DNA from: Pseudoneobacillus sp052180215 | GTDB taxonomy: Bacteria > Bacillota > Bacilli > Bacillales > Cytobacillaceae | Direction of reading: 5' to 3' | Assembly: GCF_052180215.1 (NCBI RefSeq) | Contig: NZ_CP197471.1 | Coordinates: 1,150,001 to 1,214,000 of the forward strand | DNA length: 64,000 nt | Shown here: piece after piece, positions 36,334 through 44,599 of the stretch | How the letters are laid out: the number at the start of each line of letters is the position of its first letter | How positions within the stretch are numbered: the first letter of the stretch is position 1 | Made by a program: the position numbers and the translations under genes | The notes under the pieces: model-generated | What the model saw: only the letters and a program-made list of their open reading frames with translations | What the model was told of the DNA's origin: nothing | Databases searched by the model: none

Positions 36334-36464
36334 TATTTATGGTCTGTTTTTTTAGAATACTGATTCTTTCCAGCTTGACGGTTCTTTTCTCTCATCATAT
36401 TTTTTTCATGTCTTAATGCATTATTATCTTTTGCTTTTTTATCGTTATCTGAAGTATGTGACAT
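36333..36464 (-). CDS. Small DUF3941 family protein (43 aa)
   Basis: A very short gene of 43 residues: it starts MSHTSDNDKKAKDNNALRHE and continues KNMMREKNRQAGKNQYSKKTDHK. It is highly charged, hydrophilic and without membrane segments. I associate it with the Bacillaceae DUF3941 family, of unknown function, possibly a spore or stress-related small basic protein. The ribosome site CGGAGGGAG lies 9 bases before the ATG. The stop codon touches the repeat element. Confidence 0.85.
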   Translation of the reverse strand: MSHTSDNDKKAKDNNALRHEKNMMREKNRQAGKNQYSKKTDHK

Positions 36465-36546
36465 TTATTAAAACTCCCTCCGGTAAAAGTAATTTACAGA
36501 TATTATTTTCTGTCTTCTATGAAAGGAGTATGTAAAAAATTTAATT

Positions 36547-37407
36547 CTATTTTTCAACCTCATTTAAGAAAAATAAAGCAATGGTCCCTGGTCCCGTGTG
36601 GGCACCAACGGCGGAGCCAATGGAGGTAATGATAATTTCCTTTGGATTAAGTTCTTCATCAATCATAGCCTTTAATTCATTTGCTGTTTCTTCATCAGCT
36701 GCATGACTAATACCAATTGTTTGAAGTCCTATGGACTGTCCTCGTTCTTTCATCATTTCTACCATACGACGCAATAACTTTTTCTTACCCCGTAGCTTTT
36801 CTAAAGGGGCAAGTCTACCATCTTCCATATGTAATAACGGTTTTATATTTAACAAACCACCGAAAAAGGCAGAAGCTTTAGAAAGTCGCCCACCTTTAGC
36901 TAGATAATCTAAATCGTCTACAGAGAATAAATGCTCCATATGCTGTGTCAAAAATTGAACAGTTGAAAGAATTTCTTCTTTAGAATGTTGGTCTGCAGCT
37001 AGCTTTGCAGCTTCTCTAACAACAAGACCATGTCCTAAAGAAGCGCATTTTGTATCAACAATCGTTAGTTGGAAATCTGGGTAGTTTTCTTTCACTTGTT
37101 CTAGAATCATGACCGCTGTCTGATAAGTACCTGATAACTCAGAAGAGAAAGCGATATAAATTCCATCTTGGTTTTGCTTAGCCATCTCAGTGAAAATATT
37201 CTCAAAGGTAGTAGGAGAAACTTGTGAGGTTTTTGGTACTTTTCCAGCCCTAATTGCATCATAAACAGAATCTGGATGGATAGAAACTACATCCTCATAT
37301 TCTGTGTCGTCTATTAAAACCTTTAATGGTAGTAATTGTACTTGGTATTCTTGATAAAAACTCAAGGGTAAATCACAAGCACTGTCAGCTAATATTTTTA
37401 CTGACAT
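36547..37407 (-). CDS. yitS: DegV family fatty-acid-binding protein YitS
   Basis: A 286-residue DegV protein, which binds a fatty acid and presents it to fatty acid kinase FakA. The N-terminal ILADSACDLP and KTSQVSPTTFENIF carry the conserved Ser/Thr contacts; the domain continues through GGRLSKASAFFGGLLNIKP. Position next to yitT matches B. subtilis yitS. A GAAGGTGAC site precedes the ATG at 37407. Confidence 0.92.
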   Translation of the reverse strand: MSVKILADSACDLPLSFYQEYQVQLLPLKVLIDDTEYEDVVSIHPDSVYDAIRAGKVPKTSQVSPTTFENIFTEMAKQNQDGIYIAFSSELSGTYQTAVMILEQVKENYPDFQLTIVDTKCASLGHGLVVREAAKLAADQHSKEEILSTVQFLTQHMEHLFSVDDLDYLAKGGRLSKASAFFGGLLNIKPLLHMEDGRLAPLEKLRGKKKLLRRMVEMMKERGQSIGLQTIGISHAADEETANELKAMIDEELNPKEIIITSIGSAVGAHTGPGTIALFFLNEVEK

Positions 37408-37536
37408 AATGTCACCTTCTTTTTCCTATTTCTTTTTATTAGTGTATAGGTTTCAAGGAAAAAATACAATTAGAATGATTAAAATGGATACGGAATGAAA
37501 ATGGGAGAAAACTTAATAGGAAGGGAGGAAGATTCA

Positions 37537-38379
37537 ATGCTTTGGTTACAAATCAAAAAAATGATCGTAGTCATGCTCGGTGCCCTTTTAAATGCAGTTG
37601 GAATGAATTTTTTTCTGATACCAGCAGATGTGTATGCAAGCGGGTTTGCAGGAATATCTCAGCTTGTTTCTCGTATTTTTACGGAATATACCCCATTTAC
37701 CATTTCCACGGGTATTTTACTTTTACTATTAAATATTCCAGTAACAATATTAGGATGGAAAGTAATCGGCAGATCCTTCACCTTATACAGTTTCTTTAGT
37801 GTATTATTAATGACACTTTTTCTAGAAATTTTGCCAGTTGTTCACGTTTCGAAGGATTTACTGCTTAATGCAGTATTTGGCGGCGTCATTTCAGCTGTTG
37901 GAGTGGGGGTAACCTTAAAATGGGGAGCTTCAACGGGAGGATTAGATATTATTGCAATGGTTTTATCAAGGATGAAGGATAAGCCGGTTGGGACTTATAT
38001 CTTTTTATTAAATGCCGTTATTATCTTAACTGCTGGATACCTTTTTGGGTGGGAGAAGGCACTTTATACATTAGTTACCTTATATGCATCCACTAGGGTA
38101 ATTGATGCCATACACACGAAACATGAAAAACTAACTGCAATGATTATCTCCCAAAAATCAAACGAATTAAAAAAAGCAATTCATGCCAAATTGGTTAGGG
38201 GAATCACTTCTGTACCAGCAAAAGGGGCATTTTCAAATGAAGATAAGGAAATGTTAATTATCGTGATTACTCGATACGAGCTTTTTGATTTGGAAAGAGT
38301 CATAAAAGAAGTTGATCCTAATGCTTTTACAAATATTGTGGAAACAGCAGGAATCTTTGGTTTTTTTCGAAAGGATTAG
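37537..38379 (+). CDS. yitT: YitT family membrane protein
   Basis: A 280-residue member of the YitT family (DUF161 plus DUF2179). Five or six membrane helices occupy residues 5-185, with GASTGGLDIIAMVLSR conserved; the C-terminal cytosolic DUF2179 domain is residues 200-280 (TAMIISQKSNELKKAIH). The frame opens at 37495, but AAGGGAGGA selects the ATG at 37537 and gives the B. subtilis length. Function unproven. Confidence 0.93.
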   Translation: MLWLQIKKMIVVMLGALLNAVGMNFFLIPADVYASGFAGISQLVSRIFTEYTPFTISTGILLLLLNIPVTILGWKVIGRSFTLYSFFSVLLMTLFLEILPVVHVSKDLLLNAVFGGVISAVGVGVTLKWGASTGGLDIIAMVLSRMKDKPVGTYIFLLNAVIILTAGYLFGWEKALYTLVTLYASTRVIDAIHTKHEKLTAMIISQKSNELKKAIHAKLVRGITSVPAKGAFSNEDKEMLIIVITRYELFDLERVIKEVDPNAFTNIVETAGIFGFFRKD

Positions 38380-38402
38380 TTGAAATAATAGGAGGGATAT
38401 CA

Positions 38403-39167
38403 ATGAAAAATATTCTGATTTTTTTTAGTTTATTAATGACCATGATTGTTCCAAATGATGTGTTTGGTGAAAAGATTACTGACAATGAAGGGTTTCAATT
38501 TTTGGTTAATCCTGTAACAGGACCAGAGGAAGCAAGTATACAGATTTTTTTAATTAATGAAGGAAAGAATACATTGGAATTTGAATTCAATAATTCACAA
38601 TTATATGAAATGACCATAGTAAATGAAAAAAATGAAACTGTGTATCAGTTTTCTGAAGGTAAATCTTTCCTACAGGCGATTCAACATATAAGATTAAAAT
38701 CCGGTGAAACAAAAGTTTGGACGGAGGACCTTGTTTATTCGGACCATAAAAAGCTTATCCCAGGGAAGTATAAAGTTATCGCTCAATTGTTAGCCAGAAC
38801 GATCAATGGAGAAAAAATAGGAGATACCAGTTCTCTTGTAGACGAAGCTGAGATGGTCATACCGGAGAAAAATCCTGTATTTAAGAATATAAAAATTAGT
38901 AAAAAGAATAATGGATTTATTGTTTCTGGAAAAGCTCGTCCAATGTTAGGATCCCTTTATTATCTTGTTGAAGATGGGCATCATGAGTGGATAGCTGAAA
39001 CGGAACAAAAAATTGAAAAAAGTTATCCAAAATGGCAAGATTTTTCTTTCGAACTGGTGATACCAAAAGAGGAAAAATATCCACGTCAACTACCGCTCAT
39101 TTTGTATCTGTATGAAAAAGATGATAAAGGAGCCATTATTTATTCCTATCCCAAAGTTTTAAAATAA
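38403..39167 (+). CDS. Secreted BsuPI-domain protein (ipi homologue)
   Basis: A 254-residue protein in the place where B. subtilis carries ipi, the intracellular proteinase inhibitor. A BsuPI-like domain covers about residues 25-140: ASIQIFLINEGKNTLEFEFN, the SGETKVW strand and PGKYKVIAQL. Unlike the 119-residue Ipi, this one has a signal peptide (MKNILIFFSLLMTMIVPNDVFG) and an extra C-terminal beta-rich domain of about 100 residues. It should be exported. Protease inhibition is inferred only from the domain. Confidence 0.78.
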   Translation: MKNILIFFSLLMTMIVPNDVFGEKITDNEGFQFLVNPVTGPEEASIQIFLINEGKNTLEFEFNNSQLYEMTIVNEKNETVYQFSEGKSFLQAIQHIRLKSGETKVWTEDLVYSDHKKLIPGKYKVIAQLLARTINGEKIGDTSSLVDEAEMVIPEKNPVFKNIKISKKNNGFIVSGKARPMLGSLYYLVEDGHHEWIAETEQKIEKSYPKWQDFSFELVIPKEEKYPRQLPLILYLYEKDDKGAIIYSYPKVLK

Positions 39168-39175
39168 TAATAAAT

Positions 39176-39212
39176 AAAAAAGCTGGCACGTATAACGTAC
39201 CAGCTTTTTTCA
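39176..39212. terminator. Bidirectional terminator after the BsuPI gene
   Basis: AAAAAAGCTGG and CCAGCTTTTTT arms with an inner ACGT pair. It serves the convergent DUF3813 gene as well. Confidence 0.85.
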
Positions 39213-39221
39213 GCATATTTG

Positions 39222-39407
39222 TTATTGTAACTGTTCCAATTCACTTTGCATTTCACGAAGCTGTGCTTGTTCAGCAACGGTTGAATTAGCATATGCTGAT
39301 GATAATGCATTTTTTGCTCTTGATATGGCAGTTTGTTTTTCACTAGACTCAGCTGATTTTGCTATTTCGACAAATGTTCTTGCTTCTTGAAACAATCTGT
39401 TTCCCAT
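39222..39407 (-). CDS. DUF3813 family protein
   Basis: A 61-residue helical, Ala/Glu/Gln-rich soluble protein: MGNRLFQEARTFVEIAKSAE, then ISRAKNALSSAYANSTVAEQ. I match it to DUF3813 (B. subtilis has such a gene before yitU). The ribosome site GGAGGAATT overlaps the stop of the upstream 50-residue gene, so the two are co-translated. Function unknown. Confidence 0.82.
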   Translation of the reverse strand: MGNRLFQEARTFVEIAKSAESSEKQTAISRAKNALSSAYANSTVAEQAQLREMQSELEQLQ

Positions 39408-39409
39408 AA

Positions 39410-39562
39410 TTAAATTCCTCCAAGCGAGGATTCTTTAACATTTGCCATTTTTTGAGCTTCGGCCTCAGCATAAGTCATGTGGTATGGGATACGATCATCA
39501 TGCTTAGATACTGCGTCTACCCCTTGCTGTACAAAGCGCTTTGACTTGTTACGTTTACCCAT
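39410..39562 (-). CDS. Small conserved hypothetical protein (50 aa)
   Basis: A 50-residue basic protein: MGKRNKSKRFVQQGVDAVSK, then HDDRIPYHMTYAEAEAQKMA and a short tail ending SLGGI. The frame is open to 39688, but a TTGGAGGGA site sits before the ATG at 39562. No recognised domain; the basic head suggests nucleic-acid contact, which is only a guess. Small genes in this position are common before yitU in Bacillus. Confidence 0.75.
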   Translation of the reverse strand: MGKRNKSKRFVQQGVDAVSKHDDRIPYHMTYAEAEAQKMANVKESSLGGI

Positions 39563-39694
39563 TCGAAATCCCTCCAATATTAAGAGCATACTTGGATGAA
39601 ACAGCTGTATTGCCGCTTCAATTATAGTATGCTCATTATTTCCGGTTTCAAATAGGAAAACTATACGATGGATGGTTAATATATCCATTTTTAC

Positions 39695-40513
39695 TTAAAT
39701 GGCTTTTAAGTTAAGTAGTTCATTTAAGTATATACCAATTCCATCTTCTTCATTGCTTAAAGTTACATCTTTTGCTACCTGCTTTAATGGTTCAATTGCA
39801 TTTCCCATAGCAACCCCATAACCAGCATAATCCAACATCTCTAAGTCATTATCCTCATCACCAAAAGCAATAATTCTTTCTGATGGAATTTGAAAGTACT
39901 CAGAAACCCTTTGGATTCCAACAGCTTTATTTAATCCAGATTTAACAATTTCAATAACATGCCACGGTGCAGCCCAACGGCGATGGTCAATAACTTCTGC
40001 ATGAACATCTGTTAAGTGTTTCCTTATTGTTGAAACATGTTGTTCTTCAGCATGGATAAGCATACTTGTCGGGGACTTAGTCAAGAACTTTCTTAAATCC
40101 CCCGTTGTAATCGAAGGATTCCCAAACCCAAAAATATCTAATAATTTTTCATCATGATAATGTAAATACACTTCATCCTTCACTTCAGCGATAATATTGT
40201 ACAAATTAAAATCATTGCATGCTTCTACAATATCTTTTGCTACTTTAATATCTAATGGAGAATGAAAAGCTCCCCAGTTATTATTTTTAGGATGATGTAC
40301 GAATGCCCCATTAAAATTTACGATCGGTGTATCAAGTCCAAGCTCTCGGTAATACATTTCACTAGAACGGAAAGGCCTTCCGGTTGCAATCATAACCTGA
40401 TGCCCATATTCTTTTGCTTTCTCAAGAACTTTTTTCGTAATCGGAGATATTGTTTTATCATCCTTTAATAATGTACCATCTAAGTCCAGTGCAATTAAAT
40501 ACTTGTCAGACAT
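39695..40513 (-). CDS. yitU: HAD-superfamily (Cof-type) phosphatase YitU
   Basis: A 272-residue Cof-type hydrolase. Motif I is LIALDLDGTLLKDDK near residue 5, motif II MIATGRPF, motif III Lys in VKSGLNKAVGI and motif IV AFGDEDNDLEMLDYAG. The C2 cap lies at about 85-190. In B. subtilis YitU can dephosphorylate the flavin precursor ARPP; that role is plausible here. The start at 40513 follows GAGGGAGATT rather than the open-frame start at 40534. Confidence 0.92.
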   Translation of the reverse strand: MSDKYLIALDLDGTLLKDDKTISPITKKVLEKAKEYGHQVMIATGRPFRSSEMYYRELGLDTPIVNFNGAFVHHPKNNNWGAFHSPLDIKVAKDIVEACNDFNLYNIIAEVKDEVYLHYHDEKLLDIFGFGNPSITTGDLRKFLTKSPTSMLIHAEEQHVSTIRKHLTDVHAEVIDHRRWAAPWHVIEIVKSGLNKAVGIQRVSEYFQIPSERIIAFGDEDNDLEMLDYAGYGVAMGNAIEPLKQVAKDVTLSNEEDGIGIYLNELLNLKAI

Positions 40514-40718
40514 ATAATCTCCCTCTTTGAACAACGAATTTTAAGTATTTCAATGATAAATTTTGAGAAAATCTTTGTATACATGATATAGTGAAAAAAT
40601 AGATATAATTTACAGTTTTACTTACTACTATGTTAACAGTTTTTTCTTATAAGTGTATAAAAAATCACTTCAATCACTATACGTAAAATATATACTGGGT
40701 TTTAGGAGGGTTTTTAAC

Positions 40719-41477
40719 GTGATTATGGTAGAAAAACTAGATGTTAAAGATATTCCATGTTTACATATTGTGGACCATCAAAAAGCATCTAAATCATTAC
40801 CTTTAGTCATATTCATTCATGGTTTTTCTAGTGCAAAAGAACACAATCTGCATTATGCCTATTTATTAGCGGAAAAAGGCATGAGAGTAGTATTACCTGA
40901 AGCACTTTTCCATGGTGAGAGGCACAAAAGTATAAATACTAAGGAAATAGCTTATCATTTCTGGGATATTGTATTGAATACAATAGAGGAATTGCCGTTA
41001 ATAAAAGAATATTTTCATAAAAGGAACTTAATCCAAGGAAATAAGATAGGTGTTGCTGGTACCTCAATGGGAGGAATTGTTACTCTAGGATCCGTAACAA
41101 AATATGATTGGATCGAATCAGCTGTATGTTTAATGGGTCTTCCTTCTTTTAACCAATTTGCTCAATTGCAATTGGAAGAAATGGAAAAACACGGTATCAA
41201 CCTTCCTATAACTGAGGATGAAAAACAAGCTCTTTTGGAAAAACTAAAACAATATGATTTATCATTGCATCCCGAATTGTTAAGGAATAGACCATTACTG
41301 TTTTGGCATGGGAAATTAGATCCGATTGTTCCATTTAGATTTTCCTATGATTTTTTTGAAAGTATTAAGGATGAAAATAAACAAGTGCAATTTATTGTTG
41401 ATGAAAAGGCTGATCATAAGGTTAGCCGTATAGGTCTTTTAAAAACGGTAGAATGGTTTGAAACCCACCTGAAATAA
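40719..41477 (+). CDS. yitV: Alpha/beta hydrolase YitV
   Basis: A 252-residue serine hydrolase of the dienelactone hydrolase/prolyl oligopeptidase type. IFIHGFSSAKEH is the oxyanion loop, GVAGTSMGGIVTLG holds nucleophile Ser near residue 129, WHGKLDPIVPF gives Asp and DEKADHKV the His. The frame opens at 40653, but TTAGGAGGG at 40703 puts the start at GTG 40719. Substrate unknown. It pairs with yitU as divergent neighbours, as in B. subtilis. Confidence 0.9.
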   Translation: MIMVEKLDVKDIPCLHIVDHQKASKSLPLVIFIHGFSSAKEHNLHYAYLLAEKGMRVVLPEALFHGERHKSINTKEIAYHFWDIVLNTIEELPLIKEYFHKRNLIQGNKIGVAGTSMGGIVTLGSVTKYDWIESAVCLMGLPSFNQFAQLQLEEMEKHGINLPITEDEKQALLEKLKQYDLSLHPELLRNRPLLFWHGKLDPIVPFRFSYDFFESIKDENKQVQFIVDEKADHKVSRIGLLKTVEWFETHLK

Positions 41478-41550
41478 ACCTAATAATATAAGGATTTTAA
41501 AACTTTTATGCTACTATAAATAAAGTTAGTATACCAAGGAGGAAAAAGAA

Positions 41551-41859
41551 ATGGACGAGCAATTAAAAGAAAATATCATGGGTGCTTTAGAACTTGTTGT
41601 TGACCCTGAACTAGGTGTTGATATTGTAAATCTAGGATTAGTTTATGATGTTGAAATGGACGAATCCGGTAATACAAAAGTGACAATGACCCTTACTTCC
41701 ATGGGGTGCCCATTAGCTGGAACTATTGTTGACCAAGTAAAAAGATCATTAGCAGATATTCCTGAAGTGAATGAAGTGGATGTCAATATCGTTTTTAATC
41801 CACCATGGACAAAGGACCGTATGTCAAGATATGCAAAAATTGCTCTAGGTATTCGTTAG
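41551..41859 (+). CDS. yitW: MIP18/SufT-family iron-sulfur assembly protein YitW
   Basis: A 102-residue DUF59 protein of the Fe-S maturation group. It reads VVDPELGVDIVNLGLVYDVE, then MTLTSMGCPLAGTI with the conserved Cys, and VNIVFNPPWTKDRMS. Such proteins help load clusters on target proteins. AAGGAGG precedes the ATG. It is 9 bases before a DsrE-family gene, with which it is likely co-transcribed. Confidence 0.93.
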   Translation: MDEQLKENIMGALELVVDPELGVDIVNLGLVYDVEMDESGNTKVTMTLTSMGCPLAGTIVDQVKRSLADIPEVNEVDVNIVFNPPWTKDRMSRYAKIALGIR

Positions 41860-41868
41860 GAGTTAGTT

Positions 41869-42207
41869 ATGAAGAATAAAGTAATTTTGCTCACTTCTGA
41901 TCAATTTGGAAAAGGCGACACCCAACTAGGAGAGTCAGTGTTAGAGACCTTTTTTACTCTACTAAAGCAACGGGAAGAGGTTCCATATGCTATTTTTTGC
42001 ATGAATAGAGGTGTCTTTACACTAACTGATGAATCCTTTGTATCGGTACACATGAAGGAGCTTATGGATCGGGGAGTTTCCATTTATGCATGCAAGACAT
42101 GTGTGGATCACTACGAACTTTCCCAAAAGCTTTCCGTGGGTACGATAAGTTCTATGGGACATTTTATTGAATTAGCAACTAAATATGAAGTCTTGACTAT
42201 TTCATAA
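41869..42207 (+). CDS. DsrE/YedF-like sulfur-relay protein
   Basis: A 112-residue DsrE-family protein, resembling the C-terminal half of YedF. It starts MKNKVILLTSDQFGKGDTQL and carries a CKTC pair (ACKTCVDHYELSQK) where sulfur-relay Cys residues sit. The likely role is handling persulfide sulfur, fitting its place after the Fe-S protein YitW, but the acceptor is unknown. TTAGGAGTTAG lies just before the ATG. Confidence 0.82.
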   Translation: MKNKVILLTSDQFGKGDTQLGESVLETFFTLLKQREEVPYAIFCMNRGVFTLTDESFVSVHMKELMDRGVSIYACKTCVDHYELSQKLSVGTISSMGHFIELATKYEVLTIS

Positions 42208-42213
42208 TGAAGG

Positions 42214-42247
42214 AACTGCTCTCGAATGAGAGTGGTTTTTTTGTTTT
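42214..42247 (+). terminator. Terminator after the DsrE-family gene
   Basis: A 10-bp stem with two wobble pairs (AACTGCTCTC and GAGAGTGGTT) and a T tract. Confidence 0.7.
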
Positions 42248-42285
42248 CACAAAAACGTCATAGTTTTTATGAAATAAAAGGTGGG

Positions 42286-42328
42286 TGTGAGGAACCTCAC
42301 TTTGCTCCGATAGTTTCTGCAATATAAT
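42286..42328 (+). promoter_or_regulatory. FNR-dependent promoter of the radical SAM gene
   Basis: FNR box TGTGAGGAACCTCACT (42286-42301; one mismatch to TGTGA-N6-TCACA) and a perfect TATAAT at 42323-42328. With a transcript start at 42335 the box centre is 41.5 bases upstream, the class II activation distance used by Fnr and Crp. Confidence 0.75.
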
Positions 42329-42383
42329 ACATCTATAAAAGGTGGTTTTATTAGAAACCTCTTTGTATAGGAGGCGCTAGAAT

Positions 42384-43505
42384 ATGTTTAGCAGAGACTT
42401 TAATAAAGATCCATTTATTGTCATTTGGGAATTAACTAGAGCTTGTCAGTTAAAATGTTTGCACTGTAGAGCAGAGGCACAATATCGCCGCGACCCGAGG
42501 GAGCTTTCATTTGAAGAGGGCAAGAAACTTATAGATCAAATATATGAAATGAATAATCCAATGTTAGTGTTTACAGGTGGAGATCCACTGATGCGTGAGG
42601 ATGTATTCGATATTGCGAAATATGCAATAGATAAAGGTGTAAGAGTATCAATGACTCCAAGTGCAACACCAAACGTAACAAAAGAAGCGATAGAGAAAGC
42701 AAAAGAAATAGGATTGGCTCGTTGGGCTTTTAGTTTAGATGGACCGACAGCAGAAATTCATGACCACTTCCGTGGAACAGCTGGTTCTTTTGACTTAACA
42801 ATGGAGAGAATTAAATATCTACACGAAGTGGGTTTACCAATTCAAATTAATACGGTCATTTCACGTTATAATTACGATTACTTAGATGAAATGGCAAAGC
42901 TGATTGAGGAACTAGATTGTGTACTTTGGAGCGTATTTTTCCTTGTGCCAACAGGCCGCGGTCAAGAAAAAGATATGATATCACCTGTTGAACATGAAAA
43001 AGTTTTTCAATGGCTTTACGATCTAAGTAAACGAGTATCATTTGATATAAAAACAACTGCTGCACAGCATTATCGTCGAGTGGTTATTCAACAAAAAATG
43101 CGTGAGGCAAAAGAACAAAAAGAAGAAATTCAATATTTAGATGCCCTTACTCAACAGGGATTAACCGGTTCGATTGATGGGCTTGGCCGAGCTCCAAAAG
43201 GGGTAAACGATGGAAATGGATTCGTGTTCATCTCTCATATTGGAGATGTATATCCAAGTGGTCTACTTCCAGTGAAAGCAGGAAATATTCGAGAACAACC
43301 ATTAGCAGAAATTTACCGTGAATCACCTATTTTTCAATCTTTGAGAAATCCCGACCTGTATAAAGGAAAATGTGGTCAATGTGAGTTTAGATTTGTATGT
43401 GGAGGCTCACGTTCAAGAGCATATGCCATGACAGGTGATTATCTAGAAAGTGAACCATTCTGTGTCTATATACCAAAATCAATGCGACAAAAACAAACCA
43501 ACTAA
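42384..43505 (+). CDS. Radical SAM/SPASM protein (NirJ/AhbD-like)
   Basis: A 373-residue radical SAM enzyme. The cluster motif is CQLKCLHC near residue 16, then MLVFTGGDPLMREDVFD (GGE-type strand, here GGD) and INTVISRYN. A C-terminal SPASM domain has CGQCEFRFVCGGSRSRAYA and a last Cys in EPFCVY, enough for auxiliary clusters. It looks like the NirJ/AhbD branch that modifies tetrapyrroles or peptides, but no precursor peptide or heme genes are nearby, so the substrate is open. AGGAGGCG precedes the ATG. Confidence 0.82.
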   Translation: MFSRDFNKDPFIVIWELTRACQLKCLHCRAEAQYRRDPRELSFEEGKKLIDQIYEMNNPMLVFTGGDPLMREDVFDIAKYAIDKGVRVSMTPSATPNVTKEAIEKAKEIGLARWAFSLDGPTAEIHDHFRGTAGSFDLTMERIKYLHEVGLPIQINTVISRYNYDYLDEMAKLIEELDCVLWSVFFLVPTGRGQEKDMISPVEHEKVFQWLYDLSKRVSFDIKTTAAQHYRRVVIQQKMREAKEQKEEIQYLDALTQQGLTGSIDGLGRAPKGVNDGNGFVFISHIGDVYPSGLLPVKAGNIREQPLAEIYRESPIFQSLRNPDLYKGKCGQCEFRFVCGGSRSRAYAMTGDYLESEPFCVYIPKSMRQKQTN

Positions 43506-43519
43506 AATCAAATATAATA

Positions 43520-43549
43520 AAAAAGGGATGGGTAACCATCCCTTTTATT
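43520..43549. terminator. Bidirectional terminator between the radical SAM gene and fnr
   Basis: AAAAGGGATGG/CCATCCCTTTT arms; the 3' part overlaps the fnr stop. Confidence 0.85.
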
Positions 43550-44243
43550 CAATACTACAATAGATGGCTGGACAGTTTTCACAGCCAATATCATCTTTTA
43601 GAAACTGTAAATCATGAATCGTAATTTTTCCTCTTTTAATAGAAATAATTTCATCTCTTTTTAAATCATTGAGGATACGATTAGTGCTTTCCCGTGAAGT
43701 ACCACAAAAATTAGCTAAATCCTGATTAGTAAGAGGTAGATCGATTAGAATTCCATCATTTTTTTCAATACCGTAACTATTTGTCATACGAATTAAAGTA
43801 GAGAATAAAGCGCCTTTCTTCCCATTCAATACAAGATCGCGGAATTTGGTTTGAGTTTTTCTAAAATGATCACTCATCCATTTCATAAACTCAAAGGCTA
43901 AAGTAGGATTTTGAAAAATTTCACTTTCAATAACATCCTTTTTTATAGCGACAATTTCTCCTTCTTCAAGGACCTTAGCGCTTAATAAATATTTAGGATT
44001 AGATGTGAATAATGTCAATTCTCCACATAGATCATTGGCACCACAAATCCTTAAAGACAATTCTCTGCCATCGGTTGTAATTTTACTTATTTGAATCTTA
44101 CCAGACATAATAATATACAATTCTTCCGCATCCATTCCTTCTTGAAAAAGGAACGCACCTCGTTGACTTATAAATTTTCGATCAGCAAAGTGTAAAAGTT
44201 CTTTTATTTCAATTGAATGGGTTGGTTTAATTTTATTAATCAT
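43545..44243 (-). CDS. fnr: Anaerobic regulator Fnr (Crp family)
   Basis: Oxygen-sensing activator of anaerobic genes, 232 residues. Cyclic-nucleotide-like domain about 5-140 and helix-turn-helix about 170-205 (TNQDLANFCGTSRESTNRIL). The C-terminal CENCPAIYC is the C-x2-C-x4-C cluster site of Bacillus Fnr, unlike the N-terminal cluster of E. coli. The frame opens at 44339, but AAAAGG before the ATG at 44243 fits the 230-240-residue family. A FNR-like box overlaps its own promoter. Confidence 0.92.
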   Translation of the reverse strand: MINKIKPTHSIEIKELLHFADRKFISQRGAFLFQEGMDAEELYIIMSGKIQISKITTDGRELSLRICGANDLCGELTLFTSNPKYLLSAKVLEEGEIVAIKKDVIESEIFQNPTLAFEFMKWMSDHFRKTQTKFRDLVLNGKKGALFSTLIRMTNSYGIEKNDGILIDLPLTNQDLANFCGTSRESTNRILNDLKRDEIISIKRGKITIHDLQFLKDDIGCENCPAIYCSIE

Positions 44244-44280
44244 AGGAATCATCCTTTTTGATTTTATTATTTTTAATTCC

Positions 44281-44329
44281 TGTGATAAACCGCACAGTGG
44301 TGTTATAAACGTAATTAAATCACAATCAA
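44281..44329 (-). promoter_or_regulatory. fnr promoter with overlapping FNR box
   Basis: On the minus strand TTGATT (44324-44329), 16 bases, TATAAC (44302-44307). TGTGATAAACCGCACA (44281-44296; one mismatch to the FNR palindrome) covers the predicted start of transcription, which would suit self-repression. The rest of the gap to moaA (44340-44599) is A/T rich and I see nothing more in it. Confidence 0.55.
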
Positions 44330-44599
44330 TATAAAACAAAAAGGCTTTTCACAAAACCGTCAATAAATAAAAAAGTTAAATAACTTTAAAATGTTGAAAA
44401 TTGAATTTCTATCGATATATTCCATTTGGATTTGTACATTATCTGACCAATTAAGTAAATTTCATTTGCTCATATGGATATTGATGATATGATTAAATGA
44501 TATAAAGTAATTATTTATGTTGAAATTAACTTTCTTGGTATACGAAACATCTAAAACGAAAATAGGTACCTAACGTTGCCAATTTGGAGTTGAATTATC

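Noticed and set aside
42286..42301. The palindrome upstream of the radical SAM gene as a CcpA cre site
   Set aside because: It lacks the central CG and the TGNAA half-site; spacing to the -10 and neighbours fit FNR far better.
44340..44599. Possible molybdenum-cofactor riboswitch before moaA
   Set aside because: The region is A/T rich without the conserved stems or GC-rich core of that RNA class.
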